Source: Mycobacterium numidiamassiliense
GTDB lineage: Bacteria > Actinomycetota > Actinomycetes > Mycobacteriales > Mycobacteriaceae
NCBI RefSeq assembly: GCF_900157365.1
Contig: NZ_FUEZ01000004.1
Span: 1,413,066 to 1,477,065 of the forward strand
DNA: 64,000 bases
Reading direction: 5' to 3'
A program made the position numbers and the translations under genes. Positions within the stretch are counted from its first letter, which is position 1, and every line of letters starts with the position of its first letter. Positions 7,925 through 16,810 of this stretch are shown piece after piece. The notes under the pieces were generated by a model. It did not search any database, was not told the origin of the DNA, and saw only the letters and a list, made by a program, of their open reading frames with translations.

Positions 7925-9097
7925 ATGGACCTCGACTTCACGGCTGACCAGCTCGAGTTCCGCGACCAGGTCCGCACGTGGCTCGACGAGAACAAACCGG
8001 CCGAACCGCGCCCGCGCGACGACGCGGGTATCCGTGAATACGACTTGGCCTGGCAACGCACTCAGGCCAAAGGCGGCTGGGCCGGCATCGCCTGGCCCAC
8101 CGAATACGGCGGCAAGGGGCTGACGCTGCTTCAGCAGTTGATCTGGTACGAGGAGTACGCCGCTCGGGGGTTCCCCGGCATCGATGCGTGCTTCGTCGGT
8201 AACTCGCACGCCGGGCCGACCCTGATCACCAGGGCCACCGACGAGCAGAAGTCGTTCCACTTGCCGAAAATTCTTGGCGGCGAGGTGATTTGGTGTCAGG
8301 GCTTCTCCGAGCCCGACGCCGGATCGGACCTGGCGGCGTTGCGCACTAAGGCGGTGATCGATGGCGAGCACCTGGTGGTGTCGGGGCAGAAGCTGTGGAC
8401 CAGCTTCGCCACTGTCGCCGACTATCAGGAGCTGCTGGTGCGCACCGACAACACCGGCAGCAAGCACACGGGCATCACTTGGGTGATCTGTGACATGAGC
8501 ACGCCGGGCATTGACGTCCGCCCGATCGAGACCATCGAGGGCGGCTCGGAATTTTGCGAAGTGTTCTACGACGATGTGCGCATTCCGCTAAGTAATGTGG
8601 TCGGCGAGGTGGGCGAGGGCTGGTCGGTCGCGATGGCCACCTTGTCTTTTGAGCGTGGGACCGCGTTTACCGCCAACCAGGTCCGGTTGGCCAAGATCAT
8701 CGAGGACCTGATCGATTACGCGCGCGACCACGTCGGCCCGGACGGTCGCAGGCCTGCCATCGCCGACGACGAGATCGCGCGACGACTGGCCCGGGCCCGC
8801 GCCTCAGTGGCGTCGCTGCGGGCGCTCACCTACACCAATATCTGCGAGGCCATGAAGACCGAGATGCCCGGTCCGCGGGGTTCGATCGTCAAGTTGATGT
8901 ACGCCGAATTGGCCAAGGAGATCGGCAAATTGGCGATGGACGTTGTCGGTCCCGCCTCGGTCCGGTATTCGTCGCGCTGGGACGTCGACGGCTGGGTCGG
9001 TTATTACTACTACAGCTTCTCCCAAGCCATTGGTGGCGGAACGTCGGAGATTCAGCGCAACATCGTCGGCGAGCGCGTGCTGGGGCTGCCGCGATGA
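7925..9097 (+). CDS. Acyl-CoA dehydrogenase, catalytic (alpha-type) subunit
   Basis: This 390-residue FAD enzyme introduces an alpha,beta double bond into an acyl-CoA. It has the substrate/FAD motif WCQGFSEPDAGSD and the C-terminal GGTSEIQRNIVGERVLGLPR signature. The next gene encodes a second acyl-CoA dehydrogenase lacking these motifs, the arrangement of the alpha2beta2 steroid side-chain enzymes (ChsE1-ChsE2 type). It starts a new transcription unit behind the promoter at 7888-7916. A bulky ring-bearing CoA substrate is probable, by analogy only. Confidence 0.9.
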   Translation: MDLDFTADQLEFRDQVRTWLDENKPAEPRPRDDAGIREYDLAWQRTQAKGGWAGIAWPTEYGGKGLTLLQQLIWYEEYAARGFPGIDACFVGNSHAGPTLITRATDEQKSFHLPKILGGEVIWCQGFSEPDAGSDLAALRTKAVIDGEHLVVSGQKLWTSFATVADYQELLVRTDNTGSKHTGITWVICDMSTPGIDVRPIETIEGGSEFCEVFYDDVRIPLSNVVGEVGEGWSVAMATLSFERGTAFTANQVRLAKIIEDLIDYARDHVGPDGRRPAIADDEIARRLARARASVASLRALTYTNICEAMKTEMPGPRGSIVKLMYAELAKEIGKLAMDVVGPASVRYSSRWDVDGWVGYYYYSFSQAIGGGTSEIQRNIVGERVLGLPR

Positions 9098-9109
9098 GAG
9101 GAGACGACG

Positions 9110-10132
9110 GTGGATCTGCTGCCCGGAGCTGAGCAACTCGAAATCATCACGGCAGCAGGAGATTTCCTTGCCGATCGGATGCCCGTCGAACGGATCCGCG
9201 CCAGCCGCCATGCGGAGGCGCCGATTCCCGAGTCGCTGTGGCGGGAATGCGCCGAGTTGGGTCTGCTCACGCTCGGACTTGACGAGGAGTCCGGCGGATC
9301 GGGCCGGCCCTTGGACGACGAGGCACTGCTGTTCGTCGAACTCGGCAAGCGCCTCGCACCGGGGCCGTTCCTGGCCTGCACGTTGGGTGCCCGGGTGGCC
9401 GCCCATTGCGGCGACGACGCGCTGGCGCAGCGGATCGGCTCCGGCACGGCGTCGGTGGCCCTCGCGGTACTGCGTGGCGACGGCGACGTGCGCCCCATTA
9501 AGGGCACTTTCGATTTGTTCGAATCGGCGGGTGCCTCGCACGCCCTGCTGGTGGCCCGCAGCGGCGCCGCGCTGGTCGACATCGATTCCTTCGGTCCGCT
9601 GGCGCCCGTGGTCGCGGCCGACCCGGGTACTCGAATATCTTCTGCCACAGTCAAATCCGTCGAGCCGATGCACTGGTTGCCCGCAGAGGACGAATGGATC
9701 TGGGGGCGCGCCATGGTGCTCGCTGCGGGCTATCTCACCGGCTTGGCCGCGGCCGCGGCAGCGTCGGCGACCGAACACGCCAAGACTCGTGAGCAGTTCG
9801 GCAGACCGATCGGCGTGCACCAAGCGATCAAGCATGCCTGCGTCAACATGGAGATCGCTGCCGAGGCCGCTCAGGCGCAGACATTCTTCGCCGCGATCGC
9901 GGTGGCGGGTGGACGCGCCGATGCGCTGCTGCAGGTGCTGTCGGCCGTCACGGTGGCCGGCTCGGCGGCCGTCGACAATGCCTCCGCGGGCATCCACGTA
10001 TTCGGCGGGATGGGCTACACATTCGACAACGACATGCACTTGTATCTGAAGCGCGCACACGTGTTTCGGCACTTGTTCGGTGAGCCCACCGATGTGCTGA
10101 CCGAACTACTGGCCCAGGACCGTGCCCAGTGA
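9110..10132 (+). CDS. Acyl-CoA dehydrogenase-like, non-catalytic (beta-type) subunit
   Basis: This 340-residue acyl-CoA-dehydrogenase fold keeps the FAD/dimer motif REQFGRPIGVHQAIKH but lacks both the SEPxAGSD motif and the C-terminal GTSEIQR signature seen in the gene before it. Such truncated partners contribute to a shared FAD site in heterotetrameric dehydrogenases. GTG at 9110 is preceded by GAGAGGAG. The stop overlaps the following thiolase-like gene (GTGA), so pairing with the 7925 gene product is likely. Confidence 0.85.
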   Translation: MDLLPGAEQLEIITAAGDFLADRMPVERIRASRHAEAPIPESLWRECAELGLLTLGLDEESGGSGRPLDDEALLFVELGKRLAPGPFLACTLGARVAAHCGDDALAQRIGSGTASVALAVLRGDGDVRPIKGTFDLFESAGASHALLVARSGAALVDIDSFGPLAPVVAADPGTRISSATVKSVEPMHWLPAEDEWIWGRAMVLAAGYLTGLAAAAAASATEHAKTREQFGRPIGVHQAIKHACVNMEIAAEAAQAQTFFAAIAVAGGRADALLQVLSAVTVAGSAAVDNASAGIHVFGGMGYTFDNDMHLYLKRAHVFRHLFGEPTDVLTELLAQDRAQ

Positions 10133-11280
10133 GCGGCGCGGTCGCCATCGCGGGGGTCGCCCTGTCCGACGTCGGCCGGGTCGATTACAAGGGTCCCTAC
10201 GAGCTGATCGCCCAGGCCAGCCGCCGCGCCCTGGCTGACGCCGGCCTGAGGCCCGATGACGTCGATGGGTTGGCCTCTACCGGTCAGGGCACCCTGCCCC
10301 CGGTCGATGTCGGCGAGTATCTGGGGCTGCGGCCCCGCTGGATGGACTCCACCGCGGTCGGCGGAGCGTCGTGGGAGGTGATGGCAGCCCATGCGGCCGA
10401 CGCGATCACCGCCGGGCACGCCGACGTCGTGCTGCTGACCTACGGATCCACCGCCCGGTCGGATCTTCGAAAGGGGTTGCGGGGGGCCAACATCAACTGG
10501 GGTGCGCGCGGGCCACTGCAGTGGGAGGCGCCCTACGGCCACACCCTGATCTCCAAGTACGCCATGGCCGCGCGGCGGCACATGTTCACCTACGGCACCA
10601 CGATCGAGCAGCTGGCCGAGGTCGCCGTGTCCGCGCGGTTCAACGCGGCCGACAATCCCGAGGCCTACTACCGCGAACCGATCACCATCGACGACGTCCT
10701 CGGCGGACCGATGATCGCCGACCCGTTCACCAAGCTGCACTGCTGCATTCGCAGCGATGGCGGGGCGGCGGCCGTCCTTGTCAGCGCGGAACGCGCGAAG
10801 GATCTGCGGAGTAAGCCGGTATGGGTGCTCGGCTCGGGCGAGACCACCTCGCACATGCTGACCTCCCAGTGGGACGACCTCACCGTCGGCCCGGCCGCCG
10901 TCAGCGGGCCACTGGCGTTCGCCCGTGCCGGGGTCTCCCCGTCCGACGTCGACGTCGCCGAAATCTACGACGCATTCACCTACATGCTGCTGCTCACTAT
11001 CGAAGATCTCGGCTTCTGCCCCAAAGGGGAGGGCGGCGGCTTCGTCGAGAAAGGCTCGTTGCGCCTCGGTGGCGAACTCCCCACCAACACCGACGGCGGC
11101 GGCCTGTCCGCGTGCCACCCGGGTCAGCGGGGATTGTTCCTCCTGGTCGAGGCGGCCCGTCAGCTGCGCGGCGAATGCGGGCCGCGGCAGGTGCCCGACG
11201 CCCGGATCGCCTGCGTCAGCGGCACCGGCGGGTGGTTCTGTTCAAGCGGCACAATGATTCTCGGCGCCGAGGAGCCGTAG
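10129..11280 (+). CDS. Thiolase-like (lipid-transfer type) protein, variant with His in place of Tyr
   Basis: This 383-residue thiolase-fold protein belongs to the same class as the three other paralogues here, with IYDAFTYMLL conserved and the nucleophilic Cys region replaced by AVGGASWEVM. Unlike the other three it reads GLSACHPGQRG, so it keeps a CHPG sequence resembling the canonical thiolase GHP motif where the others have Tyr. It also has no DUF35 gene beside it. It may therefore act by different chemistry or borrow a DUF35 partner. GTGA overlap with the preceding gene and TAG-GTG abutment with the ligase place it mid-operon. Confidence 0.85.
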   Translation: MSGAVAIAGVALSDVGRVDYKGPYELIAQASRRALADAGLRPDDVDGLASTGQGTLPPVDVGEYLGLRPRWMDSTAVGGASWEVMAAHAADAITAGHADVVLLTYGSTARSDLRKGLRGANINWGARGPLQWEAPYGHTLISKYAMAARRHMFTYGTTIEQLAEVAVSARFNAADNPEAYYREPITIDDVLGGPMIADPFTKLHCCIRSDGGAAAVLVSAERAKDLRSKPVWVLGSGETTSHMLTSQWDDLTVGPAAVSGPLAFARAGVSPSDVDVAEIYDAFTYMLLLTIEDLGFCPKGEGGGFVEKGSLRLGGELPTNTDGGGLSACHPGQRGLFLLVEAARQLRGECGPRQVPDARIACVSGTGGWFCSSGTMILGAEEP

Positions 11281-12780
11281 GTGGCCCGCGCACCACTGAG
11301 CTCCGACGTGGCCAACACCCGGGCGATGGTGGAGGCGGCCGCCGCCGTCCACGGGGACCGCGAGGCCTACGTCGAACCCGGAGCCCGAATCACCTTCGCG
11401 GAGTGGGTCGGCCGGGCGCGTGGCGTGGCAGCGCAATTCGCCGACCTCGGGGTCGGCAAGGGCGACGTAGTCGTGCTGTGGCTGCCATCGGGCATCGACT
11501 ACGCGACGTGTTACGCCGCCGCGGCAATGATCGGCGCGATCACCACCGGGCTCAATCCACGGCTGGGACGCAGAGAGATCGAATCGATTGTGCAGCAGGC
11601 CGATCCAGCGTTGGTCGTGGCTGACGAGGAGCTCGGTGCGCTGCCCGACACCGGGCATCGGCTGCTGTCGCGGGATGCGCTGTGTAGCGACACGTCGCGC
11701 TCGGCGCCACCTTGCGTGGAGCTGAACCGCCGGGATCTGGTTGCGTTGATCTTCACCAGTGGCACGACGGGGACGCCGAAGGGCGCGGCCTTCGATGCCG
11801 ACCGGCTGGCCGCGGGCGCGGCCGCATCAGGGGTGATGAGCGAGGCGTATGACCGGCGCCTCACGTCGACGCCGTTTTCGCACGCCGGGTATATGTTCAA
11901 GCTCTGGGATCAGTTGGTGTGGGGCAGCACGCTGGTGGTGCCGCCGACGCCGTGGTCGGCCCAGGGCATGTTCGACATCCTGCGCGACGAGCGGGTCACC
12001 GTCGCCGGCGCCGTGCCGACCCAGTGGGCCAAGCTGCTCGACATCGAAGGCGTGAGCCCGCACGCGTTGCCGCACTTGCGGATCGGCGTCGTCGCCACCG
12101 CGCCGGCGCCCCCCGAACTGGTGCGTCGGGTCGGAGAGGGCATCGGGGTTCCGCTGGTCGTGCGGTACGCGATGACCGAGTGCCCGACTATCAGCGGCAC
12201 CGAACCAAGCGACGCCCCCGAGATTCAGTTCCGTACGGTGGGACGGCCGGCCGCCGGCATGGACCTACGGATCGGATCCGACGGCGTCGTCGAGGTGAGC
12301 GGCCCGTGTGTGATGCGTGGCTACTGGCGCAACCCGACACTCACCGCAGAAGTGCTGCGCGACGGTTGGCTGCGTACCGGCGATGTCGGCGCGCTCGGCG
12401 CCGACGGCAATCTCACCCTCGTTGGGCGCAGCGGCGACATGTACATCCGGGGCGGCTATAACGTGCATCCCGGCGAGGTGGAGCGCGCACTCGCCGGTCA
12501 CGCGGGCGTGAAACAAGCTGCCGTAGTTGGGCGCTCGGCCCCAGTGATCGGAGAGATCGGCGTCGCGTGCGTCGTGCCGGCTGACGCCGCGAGGCCCCCC
12601 ACGCTGGCCGAGTTGCGCACTCATGTGGTGGACGAGTTGGCCGATTACAAGGCGCCCGACGAGCTCCTCATTGTCGACGAGCTGCCACTGACACCCATGC
12701 TCAAGCCGGACAGGCTTGCCCTGCGTGAACTGATCACATTGCACGACGAAGACATTCAACGTCGACGATCGTCAGGCTGA
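11281..12780 (+). CDS. Acyl-CoA synthetase (AMP-forming)
   Basis: This 499-residue ligase carries the P-loop FTSGTTGTPKGA, the adenine-binding RYAMTECPTISG region, the hinge motif GWLRTGDVG and GRSGDMYIRGGYNVHPGE. The usual C-terminal catalytic-lysine motif is unusual (LTPMLKPDRLAL rather than PRTxxGK), though a Lys is at about the right place. GTG directly follows the TAG of the thiolase-like gene. It closes the operon beginning at 7925 and would supply acyl-CoA to the dehydrogenase pair. Substrate unknown. Confidence 0.9.
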   Translation: MARAPLSSDVANTRAMVEAAAAVHGDREAYVEPGARITFAEWVGRARGVAAQFADLGVGKGDVVVLWLPSGIDYATCYAAAAMIGAITTGLNPRLGRREIESIVQQADPALVVADEELGALPDTGHRLLSRDALCSDTSRSAPPCVELNRRDLVALIFTSGTTGTPKGAAFDADRLAAGAAASGVMSEAYDRRLTSTPFSHAGYMFKLWDQLVWGSTLVVPPTPWSAQGMFDILRDERVTVAGAVPTQWAKLLDIEGVSPHALPHLRIGVVATAPAPPELVRRVGEGIGVPLVVRYAMTECPTISGTEPSDAPEIQFRTVGRPAAGMDLRIGSDGVVEVSGPCVMRGYWRNPTLTAEVLRDGWLRTGDVGALGADGNLTLVGRSGDMYIRGGYNVHPGEVERALAGHAGVKQAAVVGRSAPVIGEIGVACVVPADAARPPTLAELRTHVVDELADYKAPDELLIVDELPLTPMLKPDRLALRELITLHDEDIQRRRSSG

Positions 12781-12786
12781 GCAGAC

Positions 12787-13428
12787 TCATGGTTGATCTG
12801 GGCGCAGCTCGATGAACAGGCCCTCGGCTTCGGCGCATAGCGTGTCCCCGTGCGTGAGTTGAGCACGGAGAGTCCGTTTGCGCCCTTGCTCGCTGACGAA
12901 CCACGCCCGCACCGCGAGTTCCACGCCGACGGGAGTGATGGACCGGAAGTCGGTGTGTAGATACGCGGTTCGCGCAGGCGCACGGCCGCCGCTACTGGCC
13001 AGGCGGCCAAGCACTTCATCGAATAACAGCGGGATAGCTCCGCCGTGGACAGCTCCACCGCCGCCCAGAAAATACCGGCCGAACGTTACCGTGCCCGCCA
13101 CCTTCTCACAGTCGCCCGCAATCGGAATAAAGTTGGGGGACATGGTTTGTCCGCGGCCTGGCAGATCCAGGCGGCGAGCGAAGATCTGTCGGCGCTCGGG
13201 GACTGCGGATTGGGCCAGCCGCTCGGCCCACCTATGCAAGTCGTTCGTCAGGGTAACGGTGGTCGCCGCGTCCGGCGCGGCCGCAGCCACATCGTCGAGG
13301 AAATCGCGCAGCGCGGCGATCATGTCGCCGTATTCGGCGCCCCCACCCGGGCTGCGTACCGTCGGCTCCTGCCAGGTCCGCATCGGCGGGAACCCGCCCC
13401 GTGGCTCCGCGTCTTGAGTCTCCGTCAT
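12787..13428 (-). CDS. PaaI-type hotdog-fold thioesterase
   Basis: This 213-residue protein has a C-terminal hotdog domain with the HGG-type signature GGAVHGGAIPLLFDEVLG, and an N-terminal extension of about 95 residues. PaaI-family enzymes hydrolyse acyl-CoAs, often dead-end aryl-CoA esters, freeing CoA. It converges on the ligase at 11281 (6 bp apart) and is divergent from the CaiB gene at 13536, so it has its own promoter in the 107-bp gap. Housekeeping removal of stalled CoA thioesters is a reasonable inference. Confidence 0.82.
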   Translation of the reverse strand: MTETQDAEPRGGFPPMRTWQEPTVRSPGGGAEYGDMIAALRDFLDDVAAAAPDAATTVTLTNDLHRWAERLAQSAVPERRQIFARRLDLPGRGQTMSPNFIPIAGDCEKVAGTVTFGRYFLGGGGAVHGGAIPLLFDEVLGRLASSGGRAPARTAYLHTDFRSITPVGVELAVRAWFVSEQGRKRTLRAQLTHGDTLCAEAEGLFIELRPDQP

Positions 13429-13445
13429 TCCGCAAGACTAATGCA

Positions 13446-13474
13446 TTGACATTAATAATGATCGCTGAGATGCT
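13446..13474 (+). promoter_or_regulatory. Probable promoter of the double CaiB/BaiF gene
   Basis: A consensus -35 TTGACA (13446-13451), a 17-bp spacer and GATGCT (13469-13474) precede the CaiB start by about 60 nt. The spacer starts with an AT-rich stretch (TTAATAATG). No good match to the 14- or 16-bp operators is seen. Confidence 0.45.
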
Positions 13475-13535
13475 GACGTGGCGTGCGTCACTTCACGTCT
13501 TATTGAGATCCGCCCGCAGGCGCTAGGGAGCGAAC

Positions 13536-15986
13536 ATGTCGGAAGTCGCGTCGGACGGCCCACTGGCCGGCCTGGTGGTGGTCGACCTGTCGACGACGCT
13601 GCCCGGCGCGCAGGCCACGCAGTTTCTCGCCGACTGCGGTGCCGAGGTGATCATGGTCGAGCCGCGCGACGGCAGTCCGTTGCGCGGCCTCGCGGGCTGG
13701 CCCGCCCTGCTGCGTGGCAAGCGCAGCGTGACGTTGGACCTGCACCACGACGCAGACCTCAACCGGTTGCGGGCACTGCTGCGGCGTGCCGACGTCATGG
13801 TGAACACGCTGCGGCCGAGCACCGCCGAGCGCCTCGGCCTAAGTCCCGAGTCGCTCTCGACGCGGTATCCGGGGTTGGTCGTCGCCAACGTCACCGGCTG
13901 GGGTTCGACTGGGCCGTTTCGCGACTACAAGGGCTGGGAGGCCCTGGTGATGGCGAAGACCGGCGTCATGCACGAGAAGCGCGGACTCGCCCCGCGTCCG
14001 GGCCCGGCGTTTACCACGTTCACCTATGCCTCGTGGGGCGCCGCCCATGCCGCCGTTCAGGGTGTGCTGGCCGCGCTCCTCGAGCGCGAGACCAGTGGGC
14101 GCAGCCAAACCGTCGAGACCAATTTGGTGACCGGCATGGGTTCGATGGATCCCTACAACTGGTTCTACGAGATGGTGCTCCAACGGTATCCGGGCGCCTT
14201 CGAACCGATGGACGCTGCATACGACGATCAGGGCCGGCCCCAGGCCTATCTCATCTACGCGCTGCTGGTGTGTGCCACCAAGGACGGGCGATGGCTGCAG
14301 TTCGCGCAGGTGTCGCCGAAGTTGATCGGCGCCTGGCTCACCGAACTCGACCTGCTGGGGGAGCTCGCCGACCCGAAGTGGCAGGGCTTTCCGATGCTGC
14401 CGACGCCCGAACTTCGCACCGAGTGGTGGGACATGATGATCGAACGGGTCGGCGCCCGCACGCTCGCCGAATGGCAGCAGGCCATGGCGGAGAACCTTGA
14501 CCTGAGCGGTGAACTGTTCCGGAGCCCCGAGGACTCGCTGAACCACCCGCAGACCGTTCACGAAGGGCGTGCCACCACCGTCATCGACCCCGACCTCGGA
14601 CCCGTGCGACAACCGTCGACCCTCATTCATGCCGACGGCAAACCGCTGACCGAGCTTCGGCCTGCCCCCCGAGTCGGCGAGCACAACGGCTCGGTCGCCT
14701 TCGACCAAGTGGGCGGCGCCGCCCTGCCCGCACCACGGGGAGACCACGACGACCCGCCGCTGAAAGGTGTGACGGTGCTGGAGTTCGGCAGCATGTTCGC
14801 CGGACCGTACGGCGCGACCCTGCTGGCCGACTTGGGCGCCCGCGTGATCAAGGTCGAGCCGCTGCAGGGCGACAACATCCGCAACCTGGTCGCGTTCCCC
14901 GAGGCGGGCGGCGCAAAAGTGTTGCAGGGCAAGGAAAGTGTGGCGATCGACTTCACCACGCCCGAGGGCCTCGAGCTGGTGTACGAGCTGGCCAAGCTGT
15001 CCGACGTCGTGCTGCAATGCTTCCGCGGCAAAGCGGCGGAACGAGCGAAGATCGACGAGGCCTCGCTGCGGGCGGTCAACCCGGACCTGGCGTTCGTGAC
15101 GACCTCCGGCTACGGGGTCGACGGGCCGTTCGCCCATCGTGCGGCCTACGCACCGTCGGTCGGTGCGGCGTCCGGCCTGGCGCAGGTCGACAGCCACGAC
15201 ACGGGCGAGCCGCCCACCGACCTGGACGACCTGCACCGCCGGGCGGTCAGACTCCACGCGGGCGGAGCCGTCCCCGCCGTGCAGTCCGACGGCATCGCGG
15301 CACACGGCGTCGGTTCGGCGCTGCTGGTCGCGTTGTACGCCAAGCGCCGCGGCAAGACGCTGACGAACGTGGTCACGACCATGCTCGCCACTGTGCAGCA
15401 GGCGATGATCGCCTACAACGCGAGCTATGCGTCCCGTCCCGCCGAGATGCCCGCCGACGAACAGTTTTTCGGCATGAGTGCCTTGTACCGGATGTACCGT
15501 GCGGCCGACGGTTATGTCTTTCTCGCTGCACCATTGCCACGCGAATGGCCGGCACTGGCGAAGGCGATGTCGCCCTACGTCGACCTGCACGCCGACGAGC
15601 GCTTTGCCGACGCCGAATCTCGCGCGCGCTATGACGAGGAGTTAATCGCCGCACTGACAACGGTTTTCGTGACCAAGACCAAACTGGAGTGGGAGCGCGA
15701 ATTGTGCGCCCAAGACGTCGGGTGCGTCGAGGTGGTGGAGGCCAATTCCGAGTTGGTGCTGCAGGGCGACCTGTACTACGAGGCAGGCTATGCCGTGGAC
15801 GCCCACAGCCCGATCTTCGAGGAGCATCGTCGGCTCGCGCCGCTGTGCCGGTTCTCGCGATCACGGACGCGGGCCGATGCGGGATGCACCGTCGGGCAGC
15901 ACACCGATGCGGTGCTGCGCGAAATCGGGCTGGACGATGCTGCGATCGCGGGCCTGAAAGCCGGCGAGATCGTCGGCGGCAGCTGA
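13536..15986 (+). CDS. Tandem-domain CaiB/BaiF CoA-transferase (family III)
   Basis: This 816-residue protein consists of two complete family III CoA-transferase domains (about residues 8-395 and 405-816). Normal enzymes have one domain of about 400 residues and form interlocked dimers. The second domain keeps the catalytic Asp (D585 in QSDGIAAHG); the aligned position in the first domain is Ser166 (YASWGAAHA), so that half is probably structural. The enzyme would move CoA between carboxylates, an ATP-free route to the acyl-CoA. ATG at 13536 has GGGAG 7 nt upstream. It stands alone between divergent and convergent genes. Confidence 0.88.
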   Translation: MSEVASDGPLAGLVVVDLSTTLPGAQATQFLADCGAEVIMVEPRDGSPLRGLAGWPALLRGKRSVTLDLHHDADLNRLRALLRRADVMVNTLRPSTAERLGLSPESLSTRYPGLVVANVTGWGSTGPFRDYKGWEALVMAKTGVMHEKRGLAPRPGPAFTTFTYASWGAAHAAVQGVLAALLERETSGRSQTVETNLVTGMGSMDPYNWFYEMVLQRYPGAFEPMDAAYDDQGRPQAYLIYALLVCATKDGRWLQFAQVSPKLIGAWLTELDLLGELADPKWQGFPMLPTPELRTEWWDMMIERVGARTLAEWQQAMAENLDLSGELFRSPEDSLNHPQTVHEGRATTVIDPDLGPVRQPSTLIHADGKPLTELRPAPRVGEHNGSVAFDQVGGAALPAPRGDHDDPPLKGVTVLEFGSMFAGPYGATLLADLGARVIKVEPLQGDNIRNLVAFPEAGGAKVLQGKESVAIDFTTPEGLELVYELAKLSDVVLQCFRGKAAERAKIDEASLRAVNPDLAFVTTSGYGVDGPFAHRAAYAPSVGAASGLAQVDSHDTGEPPTDLDDLHRRAVRLHAGGAVPAVQSDGIAAHGVGSALLVALYAKRRGKTLTNVVTTMLATVQQAMIAYNASYASRPAEMPADEQFFGMSALYRMYRAADGYVFLAAPLPREWPALAKAMSPYVDLHADERFADAESRARYDEELIAALTTVFVTKTKLEWERELCAQDVGCVEVVEANSELVLQGDLYYEAGYAVDAHSPIFEEHRRLAPLCRFSRSRTRADAGCTVGQHTDAVLREIGLDDAAIAGLKAGEIVGGS

Positions 15987-15990
15987 CGGC

Positions 15991-16674
15991 TCAGACGTCG
16001 TCTTCGGCGATCAGCGCGCGGGTTTCATACGACACCGGGGCCGTTAGCATTCCGACCCAGGTGTCCACGTAATTGTGCAGCTGCGCTTCGCTGAGGCCAT
16101 GCCCGGCGCGGGCGGCGGCGGCCAGCACGTTGACCAGGCTGATGTAGAGCTGAAATGTCCGGCCACGCCGGATCCGCTCGGGCAGGTCCTGTAGCGCGGC
16201 GTCGACCAGTTCCTCCAGCTTCTCCTGCGTCCAATCGTCGTCGACGTGATCGGGCCAGTACTCGCTGCGGGCCCGCGGATCCTCGGCAAGCCGGGCCAGG
16301 AAGGGCGCGAACATTTCGCCCGCGGCGATGCTGTTGGCCAGTGGCCGCACCAGCAGCCACACGACCGCGCGGGGATCGGCCTCCTTACCTTCCTCGCGCA
16401 TGCTCGCGAGCATCTCCTGGCGATCAGTCCCGAGTGACGCTTGGCGATAAGCGATCAGCGCGCGAATCAGACCGTCGCGGGAGCCGAAGTGATAGCGGAT
16501 CACCGAGGTGTTGGACTGTCCGGCGGCCTGCTGGATCTCCCGCAGCGTCACCGCCTCGATGCCGCGCGTGGCGAAGAGCCGCTCGGCGACTTCCATCAAC
16601 ATCACCCGGGTCGATTCGCCCGACGCGTTGCGCCTCCGCTCGCCCGCGGCCGACTCGGTTCCCAGCTCCGGCAT
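15991..16674 (-). CDS. TetR/AcrR family transcriptional regulator
   Basis: This 227-residue regulator has an N-terminal TetR helix-turn-helix (VTLREIQQAAGQSNTSVIRYHF, split here by the recognition turn at about residues 45-60) and a ligand-binding C-terminal domain (LVRPLANSIAAGEMFAPFLARL). It is divergent from the amidohydrolase operon at 16811, with a 136-bp AT-rich gap between, so that operon and its own gene are the likely targets. Its operator appears distinct from the TGACA-type palindromes found elsewhere. Confidence 0.9.
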   Translation of the reverse strand: MPELGTESAAGERRRNASGESTRVMLMEVAERLFATRGIEAVTLREIQQAAGQSNTSVIRYHFGSRDGLIRALIAYRQASLGTDRQEMLASMREEGKEADPRAVVWLLVRPLANSIAAGEMFAPFLARLAEDPRARSEYWPDHVDDDWTQEKLEELVDAALQDLPERIRRGRTFQLYISLVNVLAAAARAGHGLSEAQLHNYVDTWVGMLTAPVSYETRALIAEDDV

Positions 16675-16724
16675 GGGCCTCCTCTAGTTCGCCTCAGTCT
16701 TACCGGCGTCACAACCCGAACCAA

Positions 16725-16745
16725 ATAGTAATGGCTAGTTATTAT
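16725..16745. promoter_or_regulatory. Candidate TetR operator in divergent region
   Basis: The sequence is ATAGTAA, a 7-bp gap, then TTATTAT: 7-bp arms matching at 6 of 7 positions, in an unusually AT-rich island between the TetR gene and the amidohydrolase operon. It overlaps a -10-like TATTAT. Position and symmetry are the only evidence. Confidence 0.35.
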
Positions 16746-16810
16746 AAATACTGGACTTGCATGGGAGCAGCTGGCATCATTCGAAACAGCGACGGATCCA
16801 TGGAGGGCCA

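Noticed and set aside
13839..15590. 583-codon open frame on the minus strand opposite the double CaiB gene
   Set aside because: Both CaiB domains on the plus strand are well conserved; the antisense frame arises from high third-position GC.
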